DNA from: Carallia brachiata
Lineage: Eukaryota; Streptophyta; Magnoliopsida; Malpighiales; Rhizophoraceae
Assembly: GCA_021464245.1 (NCBI GenBank)
Contig: JADCRB010000013.1
Location: forward strand, 6,016,959 to 6,080,958
Length of the DNA stretch: 64,000 bases
Reading direction: 5' to 3'
In this document: positions 1 through 13,817 of the stretch, one piece after another
How the letters are laid out: each line of letters opens with the position of its first letter
How positions within the stretch are numbered: position 1 is the first letter of the stretch
Program-made: the position numbers and the translations under genes
Notes under the pieces: generated by a model
What the model was told of the DNA's origin: nothing
The model's input: the letters and a program-made list of their open reading frames with translations, nothing else
Databases searched by the model: none

Positions 1-124
1 GTGCTCTTTAGTTAAATACACAGACAAAATTATGTTTTTGTGTCGGCATCCGACCAAAATGGCCGTGGGATCGCAATCCTCTCTTCTTTCAAATTTTTCG
101 AAAGTTTGCAGGTATTTTTTTTTT

Positions 125-612
125 TTAGATATACATTTATTTAATCTTAAATTTTTAAATTTTTTTATTTAAGTCATAAACGTTTTTTTAGATTTCATTT
201 CAGTTTTAAATTTTTTGATTTTACTCCAAATCAGTCATTCTGTTAGTCAAATCGTTAAAAATTACTGTTGACTAACGAAAAGTTTTTTAAAAAGGTAAAA
301 TACACTATTTTAATTCACCAGTTAACAAAAATACGTTGCGTAATTTTAAAAAAAGAAAAAAAAGAAAAAATTTCAACTTACATGTTACTATTTAAGAGTA
401 AAATACAAGTATTTAATAACAAAAAAATTAAATAATATATTTTACCTTTTAAAAAAAATTTTCGTTAGGCAACAGTAATTTTTAACGGTTTAACTAACGG
501 AAGGACTGATTTGGAACAAAATCAAAAAGTTTAGGATTGAAATAAAATTTTAAAAAGGTTTAGAAGTTAAATAAAAAAATTAAAAATTTAAAAATAAATA
601 AATGCATGTCCC
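125..612. repeat. Long-arm fold-back (inverted repeat) element
   Basis: The segment at about 225-310 is nearly the reverse complement of about 430-515. The shared core, seen at 261-289 and again inverted at 457-485, combines a GTTGACTAACGA-like string with ATTACTGTTG and flanking AT-rich sequence. The outer arms, rich in T/A runs, extend the pairing to about 130 and 605. A loop of about 120 bp lies between the arms. This is the shape of a long-TIR MITE or fold-back transposon. I could not define a target-site duplication, so the ends are approximate. Confidence 0.6.
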
Positions 613-815
613 TTTTCTTTTTATGGGTTCTAGAGATGTAGCAACAACAACAAACAGGTATACCTTTCTTGTTTATTTTGCATCAGACAATTTTTCCTTA
701 TTGCCTTCTTTTAACTTATTTACTTATACCGAGACATTAACGGTAATATTACTAAGTTTTTTTTTTTAAAAAAAAAATTCTCATTTTTTGTCTTTTCTGT
801 GTAGTAAGTCAAAAC

Positions 816-1455
816 CAAGGTTCTCAGAACCGAACCAGTCATTGAACCGGAAAGTTGAGAGGTTCAAGGTTCAATCGGTTCGACCGGTAAAACCGCGGTT
901 AAACCGGTATTTAATATTAAATATATAAAAATTAAATTTTTATATAACTTATATAATTATATAAAATGTTATATTATATAAGAATGATAATAAATATTTA
1001 AAATAAAGTGTATTTTAAGAATTATATTAATATTTACATACATTAAAGATATTATAATTAGTATATTTAACAAATATAATTTATAAAAAATTAATTCAAA
1101 AAATATTTATAAATAATGATTAAATATTAATTTTTAAATTTTAAAGATTAAATTAAAAATTTTAATCAATTGAGGACTAAATTAAAATTTTTAGTTAAAA
1201 TTAGAATTTTAATTATAATTTAGATAAAGTTTTGGGTTAAATTATAATTTAAAATTTTTTTATTTAAATTGAACCGGTTCAACCGGTCCCGATTTTTTCG
1301 GTTTTCTCTGTTTTTGACCGGTTTTTCCGGTTCTTGACCGGTTTTTTCCGGTTCGGTCCAAATTTCATTTTCAGACTTGAACTGGACCGGACTTAAGACC
1401 GGTTCCTAATTTTTTTGGTTGAACTGACCGATCCGGTCCGGTTCTTAATTCCATG
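816..1455. mobile_element. Non-autonomous hAT-type MITE, 640 bp
   Basis: The element is flanked by an exact 8-bp direct repeat GTCAAAAC at 808-815 and 1456-1463, the duplication size made by hAT transposases. Its ends are imperfect inverted repeats: CAAGGTTCTCAGAACCGAAC on the left, against CATGGAATTAAGAACCGGAC read inward from the right. The subterminal regions are dense in ACCGGTT/AACCGG motifs on both sides, as in many plant hAT MITEs. The middle is AT-rich with no coding capacity, so it needs a transposase in trans. Confidence 0.75.
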
Positions 1456-1463
1456 GTCAAAAC

Positions 1464-2750
1464 ATGTACATTTCGAATTTGAAGCATTTCTGGACTTGGC
1501 TTTTCGTTTATACGCAGAAGCCTACGCCCTTTTTTTTTTTTTATAAAAATTTTTGGTTTAGTGCATACTATTGGAGTCTACAATTTACATTCTCAAATCA
1601 TAATACTTATTTAGATCTAAATTTTAATTTTAAATAAAATAAGATAAAAAAAACAAACCCTCGAAATTTAACTCAGCACAGATTCCTCGAGATCAATAAT
1701 CGGATCCTATGAAAAATTGTTTTCATTCCAACCAATCCTAGTTTTTAAAACGTAAATCTCAATATTAGATACCGTTACAATTCCAACACCCTTTCATTAT
1801 CTAGTAAACAAGGAGAAAGTTATCATGAACTTGCCATTTCGCCCTTTTAGAGACGAAAGAATGCTTAAACATAAATTTTTTTCCCCTTAACTTTGTTAAA
1901 AATGATAAAATTTTGGCTCCAATTTTGGCTAGATTTTTAATTTTTAATTTTTAGAATGACAAGTATGTTTTTACTTTTTTCTTTTGAATGTAGAGACCAA
2001 CACAGTAAGATTTTTACAATAATTTCTATCTAAGAACAAAGTGTCATGTTATAATGGATGACAGGAGGGTTAGCGTTTTAAAGGATAAGGTTTGAAATAT
2101 AGGCAATAAATTTCAAAAAATTTGAATTCAAAAAATGAGAATTTCACGACTTTTTAAAATATTGGATGTAAAAGCACTCACTCAGAATCATAACATAAAT
2201 TGATAATGATAAATTATAAAAAAGCTTCTTCATGAAATTTTATATTCTTCTAAAAATTTAAATTCGGTGTAACACTAAATTTTTTATAAAATTTAATTTT
2301 AAAAAATAAAAATAAAATTATCGATATTTAATTATGATATCAATAATAATATTAATTTATAAAAATTGTAGAATAAGCTTTTGGGTTCTATATCACTAAT
2401 CTATTATAAATTCCAGACTTTCGCAATATCAAAAGAAATCCGCTCTCCGTTGCCTATAAAAAAAAAAAAAGGGCTCTCCTTTAATAAATGATAATAAAAA
2501 AAAAACTTTTGCAAATCCCATAAACCCAAACGATGTAAAAGTCTATTTCATTAGTTTTTTTAAGAATAAAAAAGTCTTCTTATTTTTATTTTTAAAAAAT
2601 AATAGCAGTACGCAACGAATTTTTTTTTTCTTTCTTTTTTTTTTTAATTTCAGTATCGTATTACAGTGCAATCCTTTTGGCTTCATTTTGAGTAGAGAAT
2701 TGGGAGAGCCTTTAAGGGTAACATCTATATCTCTATGGTGTTTACAGTAA
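1464..2750. other. AT-rich spacer and STR1 promoter region
   Basis: No gene is visible. The stretch is AT-rich with poly(A)/poly(T) runs. The last few hundred bases before the ATG at 2751 should hold the promoter and short leader of the sulfurtransferase gene. No single TATA element stands out among the many A/T runs. Confidence 0.4.
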
Positions 2751-5700
2751 ATGGCATCATCCACTTTCGCTAGAATTCTGTTGGGCCACCGTTTGATTCA
2801 CTCCTCATCTTCTCTGCCACTCAAAGCTCCGATCTTTACTACTACTCTCTGCAAAGTAAGTCACAAAAGTACTTCCTTCCCTTCAATTTAATTCAATTCT
2901 GTTTTTTTTTCTCTCTCTGTCTCTTTCTGGATTCATCCTAAATACTTTGGTCCTCATCTGGGTTTCTGGTGTTTTGTCTGTATACTTCTTATCTGGGGTT
3001 TTATGCTTTTTTTGGACTGCTTTTCTTTGTGGGTATTTCCTTTTCTTGGTTTATGCAATAAAAAGATCGATTCTTTTTTTTTTTGGTTGATGAGTTCTTT
3101 ACTTTTGGTGCGATAAGTAGTCTTTTGAAGTATCTTTCTTGTTTATTTGAGAGGCTTCTTATTAATTGGGTGCTTGTTTTACCAGATATTGGAACTTGGT
3201 GTGAATTAGTTATTTTGGGTTTATGGGTATTGCAACTTGTGGCAGCTTATTTTTCTTAATTCTGGAACATATAAATCAATTTGATAGGCACTTCTATTTG
3301 TTTTTTTGTGATGAAACATATTTCCTTTTTGTTTTCAATTTTTAGGTCATTTTAATCGGGTGTGTTTTGATTGATGCATATCATGAGCTTCTACGAAAGC
3401 ATCCTTGTTCATTTTTCCTTTTGTTATTACGGAAACTGAGGAGATTCTTATGTACAACATTAAATTGATTGCAGCAATGACAGTTGTGAGTTTGAGTTCC
3501 ATACGGACTATAATTTCACACGTTTTTGCATCCTAAACTGGGGTGGAAGCTCTGCTACATCCATTGTCATGCAATTCATTACCACTTAATTGTTCTCTAT
3601 TTTGTGCTCTCGATTTTATTATGCTGGAACTTACCCAATTTACGGCCATTCTTTCTAGCGATATTTCATATTATAATGGTTGCCTGATGCTTTTGTTCTT
3701 TTAATCATTCTCCTTTCTGTCAGAAGAGGTCATTTCATCTACAAGCTGAACCCATCTGTACAACACCTAAAACATTTGCCGGGGTTTGTCGTGTTATGGC
3801 TTCCTCAGTAGTTGGCACAAAAGCTAAATTTTCAACACAATCTGCACCTACCAAAGAACCTGTTGTTTCAGTTGATTGGCTTCATGCAAACCTCAGGGAG
3901 GCTGACCTGAAGGTAATCATTATTGCTTGTCTTGCAATTCGCTTTCTTATTGTCAATTTATTCGCGGTGCTGTATCTGTTTCCTCAAAATGCTAATGCTT
4001 TCTTTACCAGCTCTGGGCATTTTCCTCAAATGCAGGAGCCATTTAAAATGCACATCTCATCAGTAACTATTTTCCTCATTCATCTTGATTGAATCATGAA
4101 AAATGGCTGTCAACATAAAGTTTTTACCATGTGGGGTGCAGGCTTTGATGGAGAAGTACCCTACATTGTTTTGAGGATCATATCTGGTAGAGTCTAGTCT
4201 TAAGTAGATTGTATAATTTTTCCCATCTACACAAGCAGCAGAACAGCCCCTACTGCAAAGATAGTAAATTGGATCCAATTTTAGAAACTGAATTGCTGCA
4301 CGATAATTCTCTGCTCATTTCTCAGGTCTTGCCAAATTGTCCATGCAACTTTGTTCTTAAAATAAATAACAACCTGCAAACTGGAACATTGAATTCAATA
4401 TGCTAGTTTCCTGGATTTTGACCCTTTATCAATGAATATTCAGCTCCTTTGACCTTCTGTATTGTGATAGAAAACATAAATTGCAGCATCCCATCCAATT
4501 ATTTGAAAAGTGGGACAAGCCGATTTCAGTATATGTAACCATCTATTTTTCTGCTTTTGAACCCTAGCATATAACTTAGTTGTTGACACAAAGACTCAAA
4601 ATTCCAGCCACCATAGAATTGCTGAGATGTGAAGATGTAGGATTTTGTTGTTGGACCTTTTTCTGAAGTCTACTTTGGCTAGCTTTATTCCACTCATCCC
4701 CTTCATGTGACCTACACATAATTGTTTAAAATATTTTCTTTTAATAGGTGCTGGATGCATCTTGGTACATGCCAGATGAGCAAAGGAACCCGATTCAAGA
4801 ATATCAGGTATGGATTATGGTTTTGGATGCATGTTAAGTATGTTATTTGGATCCTTTAATTTGATTGTTTTATGACAATCCCAATAGTCTTACCATTAAC
4901 GTCTCAATGGTTTTAGAATGGACCTTGGTTGTTTCAAATGCTTTACCATTTTCATCAAATACAAAGCCCGTGGCCACCTCAATTCCTAAAACAGGCTGTG
5001 GTTGGGGGGAGGGGGGCATTTGAAAAGGGAAAAAAAATGTATCGAGAAAGGCATGTTTCATATAGTGGAAATATGCTCCTTATTATTTAGTCAGTTTTTA
5101 TAATTTTTCCTTTGATCGGTCATTACTGTTTTGAAGTTCAAACTCTAACCTTTTTTTTTTTTCTCCTTATATTGTCTTCATCAAATAGGTTGCTCACATT
5201 CCTGGTGCTCTTTTTTTTGACATTGATGGGATAGTAGATCGAACTAAAAAGGTAAAATGTCTTTCATTTTTGTTGTCTGGATGTATGCATACACAGTATT
5301 TGCTGGAGTAATAGTCATCCCCTTGCTCTCTTCAATTGAATGATATCGTCCAACTAATTTTGAGACACACCCTGGTAGCCATTGTTGATCCTTTTGCTTT
5401 GTTGCCTTTAAGACAACTCATATAAACTAAAGTTAGCCTCAGTGCCAAATTAGTCGAAACCACGCTGCAACTTGTTGGTTCCAGTGTTCAGCATTTATTT
5501 ATTTTGTATGGGACATAAAGCTGGCTTAAAGCCTACTTAACCACTAGTGTTAGTCCTTTTCCATGGAAGAATTGGTCTCTGGCTTGGAGGACTAATAGTT
5601 TATATGTATTGTTGTTAACTGAGTCAATTGTTGACTATTTACAGGTGTCGACTGGTCAGTTCAAGCAAGTGGTGTTTGGCTCTTTTGAGTTATTTTAGGA

Positions 5701-8700
5701 TAGAACATTCCATGGATTTGCATGTGGAGGCAGTCCACCCTAAAGTTGTAGGTCGGGGTCAACCCATGGGTTGAGTTCTGTTTGTGGTATTTTAAAATAT
5801 GATGTGCCACATTAACAAAATTTCTGATATTAAGTTTCTTAGATTGAATAGGTTGACCCTAACATTGCCCCAAAAAAATTGGATTATTCAGATTTGGGTT
5901 GTTTTGGGTCTGAGTAAAAAATGAAAGACTCTAACCCCAATTTTTGCAGATGGTTTAGGTTTGGTTGGTGTTTGGTCAACATTTGACACCTTTAACCCTA
6001 CGATCATAGATCTTACTACTTATGACCAAAAGGAGTATGATTCAAACAAAATGTTTGTGGTGATCCAATGCATTTTGTCTCAACAATGAAAATTGTATCT
6101 TGGCATAATTTTCCAGGATTTATTATGTTACGACTGGTCTCTTGTTTTTTTATTATTTTTTTTCTCAATTGTTAGCTATGATTATTCTTCGTGACAGTTG
6201 CCGCATATGTTACCATCGGAGGAAGCTTTTGCTGCTGCTGTTTCTGCCCTTGGCATTGAGAATAAAGATGGAGTGGTTGTTTATGATGGGAAGGGAATTT
6301 TTAGTGCAGCTCGTGTCTGGTGGTAAGCTGGGGCAGTGGACACTATATAAAATTATGTTATGTGCAATGATTTTGGTTAAGTAATAACGATATTTTTTTT
6401 ATGACAAGGATGTTCCGAGTGTTTGGGCATGACAGAATCTGGGTGTTGGACGGAGGCTTGCCAAGATGGCGAGCTTCAGGATACGATGTTGAATCTAGTG
6501 CTTCCAGCGATGCTATCTTAAAGGCTAGTGCTGCCAGTGAGGCAATTGAGAAAGTATATCAGGGGCAAGCAGTAAGTTATACCTTCATGCATTTGTGTTC
6601 TAAATTTGGAATTCTGCTTGAGCAGTTCCTGTCTCACATATATCTGTTCTGGAGGTTGGGCCAATCACATTTAGGACAAAGTTCCAGCCGCATCTTCTCT
6701 GGACGCTTGACCAGGTCTTACTACAGCTTCTCTGACTGTTGGTGTTTGACGTTTGTTTCATTTCTATCTTGGCCCTGGACCGGTTTATTTACAAAGAACT
6801 TATATTTGGATGGTTGAATTCATCTTGCGCCATTGGTTTAAGTATTAATTGCGGTGAATTGTGGTCAGTGCATTACCTTATTTTCTGTCAGCTATATTTT
6901 ATAGCTTGTTTATGAAACTGTTTCTGAAAAGTCTTGTTAAACTTCCTTATTGTGTCTTTGAAATTGAACTATATATCTTTAATGCCTCAAAGAATTTTGA
7001 GCTTGAAATATACAAAAGTAGTAAGAATAAACATGGTAATCTGCCTCTGACATAATTACTTGTGACACACTTGTGCAGCTTTTCTGCTGCAGAGATTATT
7101 TGTGCATATTTAAAAAACATAACAGGTTATATAGGCGCATTTGAGTTTATATTATTAGCTGTGGTACTCACACGTGTCAGTTTCATACCATTCAACTTTT
7201 GTGAAATATCAAGAAGCAAGGTGACTCTTATTATTGTGCATAATGAGATGCTAGATCCGTTTCTCCAATAATTTGAAAATGATTTTTGTGCTTAAGGTAC
7301 GTTTTAATCTAACCAAATCAAAATATCAAGTGCATCGTATATTCTCTGGCATTCCAGGTCAAAGGGAACCTTGAAGACAAAACTTACCAGCACGTAGATG
7401 CCCGGGCAAAGGAAAGGTAGGTTTTGTTCAAGTCAAGTGCTCCATTTTTGTTATAATGTCTTCCATGTTTTAAATGGGCCAAGATGCATATTGAATGTTT
7501 GATTCATTTGGACTACAAATTTCCTACTCTTGTTGTCTTATATTCTTGATCTGTGTGGGTCTAGCTATTTTCATAATTAGGGGATTGGCAGAGAAATACA
7601 AAAATGATGGAGGACATCTAATAAGTGGTCTTGTGAAAATGGAAAAAGATAGATCCCAGTAGCACAATTGTAGTAGTGTGGGCGAAATTAGAAAGGCTGA
7701 TGCCATATGCCTGCTTATGTGTAATGACTATCGAGGTGAAGGGAAAAATTTACAGAAAATGAGCTATGCTTTTGTGAAATTGAATGACTAAGTCATAGAA
7801 TGTTTACTTTTGGTGCTTGAATACAAACGCAGGAATACAGAGATGGGCATGAGTATACCCTAGCTATGAATAAAAGTCGGTCATGGGTATGGTGGGGACA
7901 CTACCATAGAACATGTATATTTTTTTACGAATACATCAACGAAGTTGTATCATTTCTCATCATATAATTGACTGGAACATCTGTTATATTTTTCTTGCAA
8001 TGATATTGGTCTAACTACAGCTGATTTGATCATTGAAAAACTTGTCATCTACCTTGGTGTGGTAGGTCATTATAGGCTGCTGTCTGGGAGAGACAGTTTT
8101 AGCAAGACAATGAATGTGCACAGTCCAAACTAAGAAGCATGTATTTTATTTTACTGAGTTTCTTATTAAATGCCTTGCTGGTCAAGCTCAATAATGATTG
8201 TGATGGAAGTATACCTTCACTGCAGGTTTGATGGCATTGCTCCCGAAGTTCGGAAGGGAATAAGAAGTGGCCATGTACCTGGAAGCAAGTGCATTCCTTT
8301 TTATTCGGTAAAGATAAATGGACAGTTGCTATAAGTTGTGTGTTGAAGTATAAGATACAAATCCCATATTGGAAAGGAAGGAAGAAGTCAAAGCAACATC
8401 TAAGTATGGTTGGAAGACCTATAACCTAACCCTTAAGGTTTTGCGTAACATGTGGTGTCCAAGAGCCTGTTAAGTGTTGCTTGCTTCTCCCCTCTGGTGA
8501 TCCATTTATGCTATTGGGCCCTACGCATCTGCAAACATTTACATTTTGGAACCTTGTGCACTGCATTGTTTGTCGGTTTTTGATACTCTACTTTCTTCAT
8601 TCTGCATCCCACTCATCAATAGGTTTCTTGTTTCCTTGCAGATGCTAGATGCTTCACAGACACTACTACCAGAAGACGAGCTAAAAAAGCGTTTTGATCA

Positions 8701-9957
8701 GGAAGGTAGCTGCCATCAATGGTTTCTCAACCTTTATCCATTCTGTCCTCATACCAATTACGACTTGTGTGTTTGTTTTGCTTTTTCTTGGATCTATTAT
8801 TTATTGCTTGATGTAAGTGATACCATTTGAATTCTTTAATCAATCTTGCTTGCTAAATTTGAAAGGATGTGTTTCTCAGCATATTAGATTAGCATTTCCA
8901 TACAGATTAACCTGAAATTGGAAAAATCCGGACATCTAGAAATTAGGAACATGTATCCATGAAAATTGGGTTATTTGTGTCAAATACATGCTCATCCTCA
9001 AGAAGACACTCAACAAAGACATACGGACATTATCAAATTGGTACATTTATCTGATGAGTTCTTAGAGGCTATTATTATTACAGATGTGTGCTGTCTCTAG
9101 AGTTTGTGGAAGATTGTTGCTTTACTTCTATTTGGAGCTTGTTATCTTAGATGGCGGATAATTTGGTTGTCTGGGTCTGGAAGCATGAATTCAACTTGAC
9201 AAAGCTCATTGGGCTATTGTTCTGTGACATTCAAATACCAGGCTTTTTTAGTGGCCTTTTTTTCATTGTGATATTCGTGGTGGATCGATCTACAGTCAAT
9301 GCTACATTCTAGCTTTCATATCTGATGCTGTTTATTTCTACTTTTACCATTTCTCTACTAACCAATATAAAACATATGCTTTTGCAGGCATCTCTTTGGA
9401 AAGCCCCATCGTTGCATCATGTGGGAGTGGAGTAACTGCTTGTGTAGTTGCTTTGGTACTGAACCTATTCTAACTTTGTATTTTGTTAACACACCTTGTG
9501 GTTTCCGTTTAATAACACACCTCATTACATGCACACATAATTGCAAAGTCTCACATATGGATTATGCAAAACGTTCATAAGTAGATGTATGCGTGCATAG
9601 GATTGTATGAAATGATAATAAAAGAATGTGCTCTAGTGGGAAACGCGGGTGATGAATGAAAATGTTCTTGTTGTGCTTTTAGCTTATTGTCTGTAGATTA
9701 TCAAATTCCTAAATTGACGAACTTAATGTTTATTTCGAAACTTCAAGATTACGTTCCACTGAGTGACCGGATAAATTGAAAAGTGAAGCGGGACTCCATC
9801 TTGTGATGTGTAGTGGGTAGATTGATGTTGCAAGAGGGAAATGTCTAATGCTTGTGATCTGCAGGGATTGTATCGACTCGGGAAACCAGATGTTCCTATC
9901 TACGACGGAGCTTGGACGGAATGGGGAGGGCTTCCCGACACACCCATCGAAACATAG
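2751..9957 (+). CDS. STR1: Thiosulfate/3-mercaptopyruvate sulfurtransferase, mitochondrial (STR1-like)
   Basis: Transfers sulfane sulfur from 3-mercaptopyruvate or thiosulfate to an acceptor, part of mitochondrial cysteine breakdown. Eleven coding exons join in frame with GT-AG introns: 2751-2855, 3724-3912, 4748-4807, 5189-5251, 6198-6322, 6409-6571, 7358-7416, 8226-8307, 8642-8705, 9388-9455 and 9865-9957 (stop TAG). The product is 356 aa, close to Arabidopsis STR1 (379 aa, from memory). Residues 1-59 look like a mitochondrial presequence (Arg, Ser, Leu, no acids early on). Two rhodanese domains follow. The first has the loop [16 protein letters not shown] with Asp where the catalytic Cys would be, so it is inactive. 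The second carries the active loop CGSGVTA, Cys about 315. The end [16 protein letters not shown] is typical of the family. No lesion is seen. A second Met at residue 60 (3796) could start a cytosolic form. Confidence 0.95.
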
Positions 9958-12900
9958 GAAATCCAAACAGAACGACTATCAGAAGCTTGGCGGCTGGATT
10001 CTGCGAGTGTCAGATTGTAATGAAAGGAGTTGTACCTAAGCTGGTTTGGAACAAGTTGTCATTTCTTTTATCATTTTGAGCGTGTACTTCTGTTGTCCAG
10101 ATTGCCTTTCTGAGGCCTTACATCACAATCAGCATAAATTCCTTTTTCCAAGTTTTCCTTTCTTGTTTCCCCCCTTTTCCCTTGCAGAGGATAGCAAGTT
10201 TAGTCGATGGCCTATTGACAGAACCAATTACCCAGTGATTGATAACTAGTTTTTTTTTTTTTGTTTTACTACGAGCTTGACTACGTGAACACCTAAGAAA
10301 GGACATTTAGGAAGCATGTAGTTCATAAATATATTTTTTTTTCCCCCCTTATCTAGCTGCCATCTAGCAACTGATATATTTTTTTAAAAAAATGAATATA
10401 TTTCTTATAATTTAATAGTTCATATCTTGAGTATTCACATACAACTATTTTGTTTTCTTAGACTCAAAGGGCCCAAGTTCAATTGACCCGGAGTAATCAC
10501 AGCGAATTCAATTGTATGACCCAGTTCGCCTAGTATCTAGGTCTGGACTTTTGATCGAGTTTGATCACAGTCGGTCAAATTTTATGACCCAGCTTGACCC
10601 ACTGTCCAAATCATAATCGGATTTTCAGTTGACCGGGCCGTGTTGGGCAGAGTTTAGAAACTCAGTTTGAGCTTGGTTTGACGAGGCTGCAACTGTGCAG
10701 GCTTGTGCAGGCACTGCAGCTATCTTTTTTGCCAAAATTTCCCAGTGTACTATAGTCATTCGTATGGTCTAACTGGGCTGAGAAGTTTAGTTTTTAACTT
10801 TGTGATGACGTTTGAATTCTGTCAAAGTTAAATAGTGAGATTAAACTTACAATTTATCGTTTGACACAAGAATCCTACTAAGATTAAATAGTGGGGTTAA
10901 ATTTACGGTTCACTGTTTGATGCGATGAATATTATAACTATTCGGTCTTTTTATATTTTTTTTAAATATAGAATCACAATATTCTTTAATGTAATTATGA
11001 GACACTATTCTTATTTTTTTATTTATTTAAAAAAAATCCCAGTTTTTACGGGTCACAGACTTAAAATTCTATCGGTCTAACAACTGAATGGACTTTTAAA
11101 AGCTAGGGCAGCTGGCCCTTGTGGCTCATTTTGCTCGGGCGGCCAGGCTGCAAACAATTTTTCTACTTTTCTTGGCTGGAAGGAATTGTGACGCCAGGCC
11201 CAGATTAGATTGCCGAAAGTTTTGTGACAGAGAATTCTTCTTGGGGATCAGAACAAAAAGAACGGATTGGCATTTGATTTCTTTCCTAGTCTAGTCTTGT
11301 TTTTCCAAGCTTCAAAAATTAAGTCTGAACATGTAATGGCACTATTCTGTCTGCATATGCGGGAATGCTCGTGACCCGAGACTGTTTTTGGGTCTCTTAC
11401 AGCGTGATTTAGTAGTAGAACAACTTAACTCTTAATTCTAACAATCGAAATTCTTGGCCATTTGGATTTTATTTAAACAAAATAATTTAATGATTTTGAA
11501 TAAATTATGCCATAATAGGTTTTAATGAGATATGTCAAAATATATATTACATCATATCAACTTAAGTCTTACGTCGTGTGTCCACATATAGAGAGAGAGA
11601 GTTTGCCACCGACCGTAATAGTTAAAGTGTTTGTTACTTATATATTACGGAAATTAAAAAAAAACAATTGCCCTTAACTATCCACCCCCAAATTCTCAAA
11701 GGTTGAGTGCCTGACCAAATCTAATAAACAACAAGACCAACCACTACATATTTCTTAACAAATAAGCCTAATCATTTTGTTATACACATCTTAGAAAGTC
11801 CTCCAAACTACATTATTAATATATGAAAAAAGATTTGACTTACATCCTATCTATTAAAAAATAAAACTTTTTTTTGTCTATTAAGAGAGTCACTCATAAA
11901 TATATATAATATGGTAACTCTTTTATTATTATAAGTCTCATGTTCTTTCCTTTTGTCCTCTTCTTAAATTAAAACTCAAAATTAGAATTGTATTGTGATA
12001 TCTCCGTAGAGATCTTAATTCTTTTTTTTTTTAATCTCAAAGATAGTTCATCCTACTATTAAAAAAAAAAAAAAAGTTAGGTGCGTGCATTGCAATGACA
12101 TGAACACAAAAACAAAGAACCCAATGTGCAAATAAGTAAGGTAATATATGCAAATGAGTGTCATACAATATGTATTCAATAATTTTTCATGTCCATTTTC
12201 ATATTTTTCCCTCTTTTTACATATTATAACTTAGTTGTGGAACATTATATATTGTTTATTTTGAAAAAAATGCGGGAGATCACCCCACTCTTCCTTCGTA
12301 TCATTTCTGAAAGAGTACTAATACATTTCCTTTTTTTAATTTTAGATTAGTATTCCTGAATTTTTATAAGAAGATTAATAATTTTTATAATAAAAATTAA
12401 AATTATTACAAATATATTAATTTTATTGAAAAAATTTATTTATTTTATTTTATTTAAAACACTAATTAAAACTAAAAGAAATCAACAAACACATTTTTTT
12501 CTTTAAAAATAAAATTAAAATTATACCAAAAAAAAAAAAGAATAGAAAATAATTCTTTTTTCTCTACCTAACGGCAAAATGCGATCTGGCTTGAATTTGA
12601 TCGAACGTGGCACGATTTCATTTACTGGGCGGGCTAGGCACACGGCGATGGCGGTGACTAATCTGACGTGAGCGAATTTGCTTGAGCTCCGACCGTTGAA
12701 AAAAGTTAAACAAACGTCATTGTCATTTGTGCTTTTGATAAACAGATTTTGTTTGACACCTCTCTTTGAAAAAAAATAAATGTATGTAGGAGACACCCTA
12801 TTTATTTTTATGAAGTCTACGGACACATATTTAACAGTAGTGCCATAGTTCGGTATAAATCGTGTTGATAAAATCAATAATATTCCCTGCATTATTTCTT

Positions 12901-13790
12901 TTAACCAAATAAAAAATTTTATTATAAGTATTTCAATTATTAAATCTTTAAACTAAAGTTAGAATATTTTTTATTTAAAAATCTTATTCAATTCAACAAA
13001 TAAGAAGAGACATATTATTCAAATATTATTACGTTCAAACATAATTTTTTTAAGTCGATCACGATAATTATTGAGTATGATACCAACGACATGTATTCAA
13101 CAGTCAAATCAGACAAATTAAGAGTTAGACCTCTAGATACGGTCACTAAAACTTAAACTCAGGTCACAAGTGAGAAACACATGTCGAGTTGTTATCAAGC
13201 TACTATTTCGCTCAATATATTATATTTTCTTTGGTCAAAATCTTAGTGGCGAAGGAATTATGGAATTCTTTTTGACAGTAAGACTTTGACCCTTACACGT
13301 TTTTCATTCTCCCCCAAATTGTAAAATGATTTGGATAATTACCTTTAAGCGGATATTCAAACTCTCAACTCTCTCCCTAATATGATTTAAAATTCTAACA
13401 ATTTTAGTAATAACAATTTTGGTATTAACAAAATATTATTATTATTTTTCAGTAGATAACTCAGACCCCACCAACCGAAGTGGCGAGCAATGCGTGTAAA
13501 CATAATGAGGATGTTCGCATCAGTTGTCTCTTATTTTTCGTCAGTCAAACCATAACATCAGCGGCATTTCAAGTAAATAACCAAAAATATAGCGGGCAGC
13601 CCCCTACCCTGGTTGGCTTCCATTACCGTTTAGCAGAAGAATTTGAGAGAGAGAGAGAGGGAGGGAGAGGGAGAAAGAGAGAGCAAGGAGGAATATTGGT
13701 TGGACAGAAAATGAGAGAAAATCGAAAAATATAAAAAAAGCTGAAATAAACATTTTGTTTTGTTTTCATACAGAGAAAAGTGCTCATTTT
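9958..13790. other. Intergenic region
   Basis: The first 300 bp or so are probably STR1 3'UTR. After that no gene is seen. About 10,829 and 10,883 begin two related 40-bp direct repeats (both start TAAATAGTG and run through a GTTTGA string). From 11.4 kb on, the sequence is AT-rich with homopolymers. An open stretch on the minus strand near 12.5-12.9 kb resembles no family I know. The last few hundred bases should include the kinase promoter. Confidence 0.4.
13642..13684 (+). repeat. GA-rich purine tract upstream of the Raf kinase
   Basis: An imperfect (GA)n/GGGA tract lies about 150-180 bp before the presumed transcript start of the kinase gene. Such tracts are common in plant core promoters and leaders, where GAGA-binding BPC proteins may bind. 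A role here is inference. Confidence 0.6.
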
Positions 13791-13817
13791 TAGGTAAGAG
13801 AACTTTTTGCTGTTGGC

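Noticed and set aside
12521..12892. Minus-strand open stretch of 123 codons
   Set aside because: No recognisable domain, odd composition at both ends, no splice or promoter context. It is most likely chance.
13480..13734. Open stretch with a Glu/Arg/Gly-rich end
   Set aside because: The end is a translated GA microsatellite, and the rest has no homology or splice context.
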